NCBI GenBank assembly: GCA_034659075.1
Contig: JAYEGM010000069.1
Location: 1-16,160 of the forward strand
Reading direction: 5' to 3'
From: BMS3Bbin11 sp034659075
GTDB taxonomy: Bacteria; Pseudomonadota; Gammaproteobacteria; BMS3Bbin11
DNA: 16,160 nucleotides
Below, one piece after another: positions 14,401 through 16,160 of the stretch (positions are counted from its first letter, which is position 1; every line of letters begins with the position of its first letter). The notes beneath the pieces were generated by a model. The model was not told the DNA's origin and ran no database searches. It worked only from the letters and a program-made list of their open reading frames with translations. Position numbers and translations under genes: made by a program.

Positions 14401-15293
14401 TGTTCCTTAGCGGATAGTCTGGAATACAGTGGCAGGATTTCGATATCTGGCAACAGATGTTTGCTCAAAGCTTCTGTTGCTTCGCGTATTTCACGTTCAC
14501 CGCTGACGAAAACAAGAATATCTCCCATGTCCTCTGCAGAAAGTTCATCAACTGAATGCAGTAGGCCCTGCATCATGTCGCGGTCCTGCTGTTCTGGCTC
14601 ATCAGAGACAAGAGAGTGGTAGCGTGTCTCGACCGGGTAACTGCGCCCGGAGACTTCAATCACGGGTGCGTCGTTAAAAAATTTTGAGAAACCCTGTGGG
14701 TCGATGGTCGCAGAGGTAATGATGAGTTTTAAGTCAGGACGTTTTGGTAATAGTTTTTTCAGGTAGCCAAGCAGGAAATCAATATTAAGGCTGCGCTCAT
14801 GGGCCTCGTCAATAATCAGCGTATCATAGTCGTGTAGCAGGCGATCGTGCTGGCTCTCCGCCAGCAGGATGCCATCAGTCATCAGTTTGATGTAAGTTTT
14901 GGGGTTGCTGCGATCGTTAAAACGTATCTTGTAACCCACAGCCTGGCCAAGCTCACTTTCCAATTCCTCTGCAATACGGGCGGCAACACTGCGTGCTGCC
15001 AGTCTGCGTGGCTGGGTATGCGCTATCTTGCCAATGACGCCTCTACCCATCTGCAGACAGATCTTCGGTATCTGCGTGGTCTTACCGGAGCCGGTTTCAC
15101 CACAGATGATGACAACCTGGTTCTTCTCAATTAATCGAGATATCTCATCACGATGCTGGTTGATGGGTAAAAGGTCATCAAATTTTGGAACGGGGCATTC
15201 AGATCTGCGCAGTTCGAGTCGTTTCAGGCTATCATTGGAATCAGTACTCGCAGAGTCTGCCAGTTTGTTTTTTTTGTGGCCTTTCTGTGACAT
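11499..15293 (-). CDS. hrpA: ATP-dependent RNA helicase HrpA (DEAH box)
   Basis: A DEAH/RHA-type helicase of 1264 residues that unwinds RNA with ATP; E. coli HrpA (about 1300 residues) helps rescue stalled or collided ribosomes. Motif I is GETGSGKT (residues 65-72), motif II DEAH (162-165), motif III SAT (about 194), motif V ATNVAETS (313-320) and motif VI QRQGRCGR (361-368). The winged-helix and ratchet segment (LPVDPRLGRML), an OB-fold region and the long HrpA-specific C-terminal half follow, ending in the family's WMLEEFRISLFAQELGT. The gene is therefore complete. The N-terminus is shorter than in E. coli by roughly 30 residues. The frame is open to a TTG at 15311; the ATG at 15293 (MSQKGHKK) is preferred although neither start has a good ribosome site. 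It is divergent from rluE and convergent with the DUF302 gene. Confidence 0.96.
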   Translation of the reverse strand: MSQKGHKKNKLADSASTDSNDSLKRLELRRSECPVPKFDDLLPINQHRDEISRLIEKNQVVIICGETGSGKTTQIPKICLQMGRGVIGKIAHTQPRRLAARSVAARIAEELESELGQAVGYKIRFNDRSNPKTYIKLMTDGILLAESQHDRLLHDYDTLIIDEAHERSLNIDFLLGYLKKLLPKRPDLKLIITSATIDPQGFSKFFNDAPVIEVSGRSYPVETRYHSLVSDEPEQQDRDMMQGLLHSVDELSAEDMGDILVFVSGEREIREATEALSKHLLPDIEILPLYSRLSAKEQDRIFHAGGKQRIIIATNVAETSLTVPGIRHVIDTGLARISRYSYRSKVQRLPIEPISQASANQRQGRCGRNAPGICIRLYSEDDFNSRPLFTDPEILRTNLGSVILSLSNLRLGKLEDFPFINAPDPRVIRDGYRLLQELDALDDEQRITRLGKELARLPVDPRLGRMLIAGREFNCVNECLIICSALSVQDPRERPHDKREQAAQKHREFNADDSDFITLLNIWNTFHQQSELLSQNKLRRWCREYFLSWMRLREWIDIHKQLARQLTYNKLQQSDTSHEAIHRALLTGLLSHIGQHDEARDYRGPRQRQFRLASDSVLAKKSPRWIMSASLIETHHLFAGTNAQIAPEWIEQAAGDRCQKHYSEPHWVQSQGRVMANEQVTVFGLVVIAKRAVHFGPIDPLVSRELFIREALVEGHYHKQIKTLNNNRSLIEELEHMEHKRRRRDILVDDRKIYQFYNNQIPADIYQSRSFERWLKNEQKNNPDILRMQKEDLLQRETTHSEKLFPDHLDIGGITYKLTYRFEPGHALDGVTVHIPLHHLNNLKPEDFDWLVPGLVREKLTSLIKALSKTQRRQLVPVPDTVSDFLEWQSAETHYSRTSLTFALSRFIKEQKGLSIAGKDWCDEPLPEHLKMGFRLLDSEGNSLAVSHNLENLKQEFGATASKAFEQAPTWEIQRNNIKSWDFGELPAQIKQTVGKIDITGYPALCINEQGMLSIEILDDASTAEQMHHAGLQALILKSLPEQTRYLRKQLPDMQQQCLYFSGTGTCHELRDDLVAASLDQCFLDAAPMPRTKHEFEQMLAQGRKALTETASRFCQINLKILKLYHQCALELEKQSSYLPAEAIEDIQHQLQNMIYPEYLQHTGLSRLKHFPRYLKGVLVRLQKYDNNPGKDNQASKILSPFMKKYLGATEQWQELTLEQQEKLESCHWMLEEFRISLFAQELGTASPASEKRLQKLFTEYERL

Positions 15294-15367
15294 GGATAAA
15301 CTATTGATCAAATTTCTGCTGGCAGGGCGCAGCTGTTGAAAAAGAATTACACAGGATTATAGCAAGC

Positions 15368-15982
15368 ATGTCTCATATCTATCTTTTCAATAAACCCTAC
15401 GGTGTACTGACACAGTTTACCGATAGAGATGGCAGGCCGGTACTTGCTGATTATATAGATATACCTGCAATCTATCCTGCCGGGCGCCTTGATAAGGATA
15501 GCGAAGGTTTACTGCTGCTGACCGATGAAGGGAAGTTACAGCAGGCAGTATCAGACCCCGCATTTAAATTACCGAAAACCTATCATGTCCAGGTCGAGGG
15601 GGTCCCCGATGATGAAGCACTGGAAAAACTGCGTGCTGGTGTTGAGCTGAAAGACGGTATGACCAGGCCTGCTAAGGTGAGGCGGATTGAAGGGGAGCCA
15701 AGGGGTTTATGGGAAAGAACGCCCCCTGTCCGATACCGGGCCAGCATCCCGGATTGCTGGCTGGAAGTCATCATCAAGGAAGGCCGTAATCGTCAGGTAA
15801 GGCGCATGACTGCTGCGGTCGGCCATCCTACATTACGTTTGATTCGTTATGCTATTGGTGATTTCAGCCTTGATGGTTTGCAGCCAGGAGAAATGAAGCA
15901 GGTGTCAGATGATCTGGTTGAGAGGTTTGTTTCAGGGTTGCCAAAGAAAGCTATTTACCGGCGGAGTAAGAGAAAAAAATAG
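15368..15982 (+). CDS. rluE: 23S rRNA pseudouridine synthase RluE family
   Basis: This 204-residue RsuA/RluE-type pseudouridine synthase lacks an N-terminal S4 domain, as does E. coli RluE, which makes pseudouridine 2457 in 23S rRNA. The sequence starts MSHIYLFNKPYGVLTQFTD and has catalytic Asp42 in AGRLDKDSEGLLLLT, then KTYHVQVEG, the RluE-typical RYRASIPDCWLEV, and KEGRNRQVRRMTAAVGHPTLRLIR. The C-terminus is strongly basic (YRRSKRKK), consistent with RNA binding. It lies 74 bp from hrpA, divergently. The ribosome site is weak (AGGA about 11 bases before the ATG). No Rho-independent terminator follows; instead there is a one-armed heptad stretch. Family assignment is firm; the exact target base is by homology. 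Confidence 0.94.
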   Translation: MSHIYLFNKPYGVLTQFTDRDGRPVLADYIDIPAIYPAGRLDKDSEGLLLLTDEGKLQQAVSDPAFKLPKTYHVQVEGVPDDEALEKLRAGVELKDGMTRPAKVRRIEGEPRGLWERTPPVRYRASIPDCWLEVIIKEGRNRQVRRMTAAVGHPTLRLIRYAIGDFSLDGLQPGEMKQVSDDLVERFVSGLPKKAIYRRSKRKK

Positions 15983-16010
15983 TTTTACGTATTACAGTTT
16001 ATGGTTTACG
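15983..16010. repeat. One-armed heptad repeat (GTTTTAC type) after rluE
   Basis: Right after the rluE stop codon the units GTTTTAC, GTATTAC, AGTTTAT and GGTTTAC follow each other in 7-base steps, matching the left arms of the copies at 6413 and 11434. No complementary right arm is found downstream before the 16063 element, so no hairpin forms. Confidence 0.65.
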
Positions 16011-16062
16011 TCACTGCTGTCCCATATACTTCCGTTTAGTCATGGCTTTGCTTGAATGCAAT

Positions 16063-16147
16063 TGTAGGTTGGGCTGAAGAATGAAGCCCAACAAGGGTAT
16101 CTGCTGAAACCATGCTGTTGGGCTTCGTGCCTCAGCACCAACCTACA
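16063..16147. repeat. Short palindromic element with nested inverted repeats (REP/MITE-like)
   Basis: An 85-bp unit is bounded by TGTAGGTTGGGCTGA (16063-16077) and TCAGCACCAACCTACA (16132-16147), inverted repeats matching over 15 positions with one extra base. Inside, GAAGCCCAACA (16083-16093) is the exact complement of TGTTGGGCTTC (16116-16126). The left half can also fold alone: GTTGGGCT pairs with AGCCCAAC. It has no coding capacity. Similar GTAGGTTGGG...CCCAAC units are, from memory, common in intergenic regions of proteobacteria. A REP doublet or a non-autonomous mobile element are the main options. Confidence 0.8.
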
Positions 16148-16160
16148 GCAAAATCTATTT

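Noticed and set aside
15294..15311. TTG start for hrpA
   Set aside because: It adds only six residues and has no better ribosome site than the ATG at 15293; it cannot be excluded but is less likely.
15336..15363. TTGAAA and TATAGC as a promoter for rluE
   Set aside because: The transcript would start at or after the ATG at 15368, so it is not usable.

Overview
The window looks like chromosomal DNA of a gammaproteobacterium of moderate GC content. The best evidence is gene content: a long HrpA helicase, an RluE-type pseudouridine synthase, a ThrH phosphoserine phosphatase/homoserine phosphotransferase and a QmcA-NfeD pair all read like gammaproteobacterial versions. A TtrS/TtrR-like two-component system, secreted Gly-rich proteins that recall sulfur globule proteins in composition, and a secreted DUF302 protein would fit a sulfur-oxidising lifestyle. 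That is an inference; no sulfur-oxidation enzyme is present here.

Layout. Bases 1-40 probably hold the tail of an upstream + gene, followed by a strong terminator. A minus-strand block follows: a thioredoxin (167-541), thrH (692-1303), nfeD (1367-1816) and an SPFH gene, qmcA (1816-2730). The last two overlap by one base as TAATG. A small lipoprotein gene (2887-3213) is also on the minus strand. From 3357 a plus-strand block begins: a hybrid sensor kinase with a PhnD-like periplasmic domain, a GAF-like domain and a kinase core; its FixJ/TtrR-type response regulator, overlapping the kinase gene; an exported solute-binding protein with no adjacent permease; a terminator; and an Atm1-type ABC exporter (7668-9449).

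Two secreted low-complexity proteins are then divergently transcribed from a 233-bp region (9507-9947 minus; 10181-10873 plus). A terminator and a secreted DUF302 gene (10978-11427) follow. hrpA occupies 11499-15293 on the minus strand, and rluE (15368-15982) diverges from it. The right end carries a compact element (16063-16147) with terminal inverted repeats and nested hairpins.

The most unusual signal is in the gaps. Six intergenic stretches downstream of gene 3' ends are built from degenerate 7-base units. Four share a GTTTTAC/GTAAAAC flavour (6413-6465, about 9452-9497, 11434-11485, 15983-16010) and two use other units (about 623-687, 2829-2890). Several fold into long imperfect hairpins; the 11434-11485 copy fills most of the space between two convergent genes. 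A 16-bp perfect palindrome at 6477-6492 sits between the response regulator gene and the solute-binding-protein gene and is a candidate operator.
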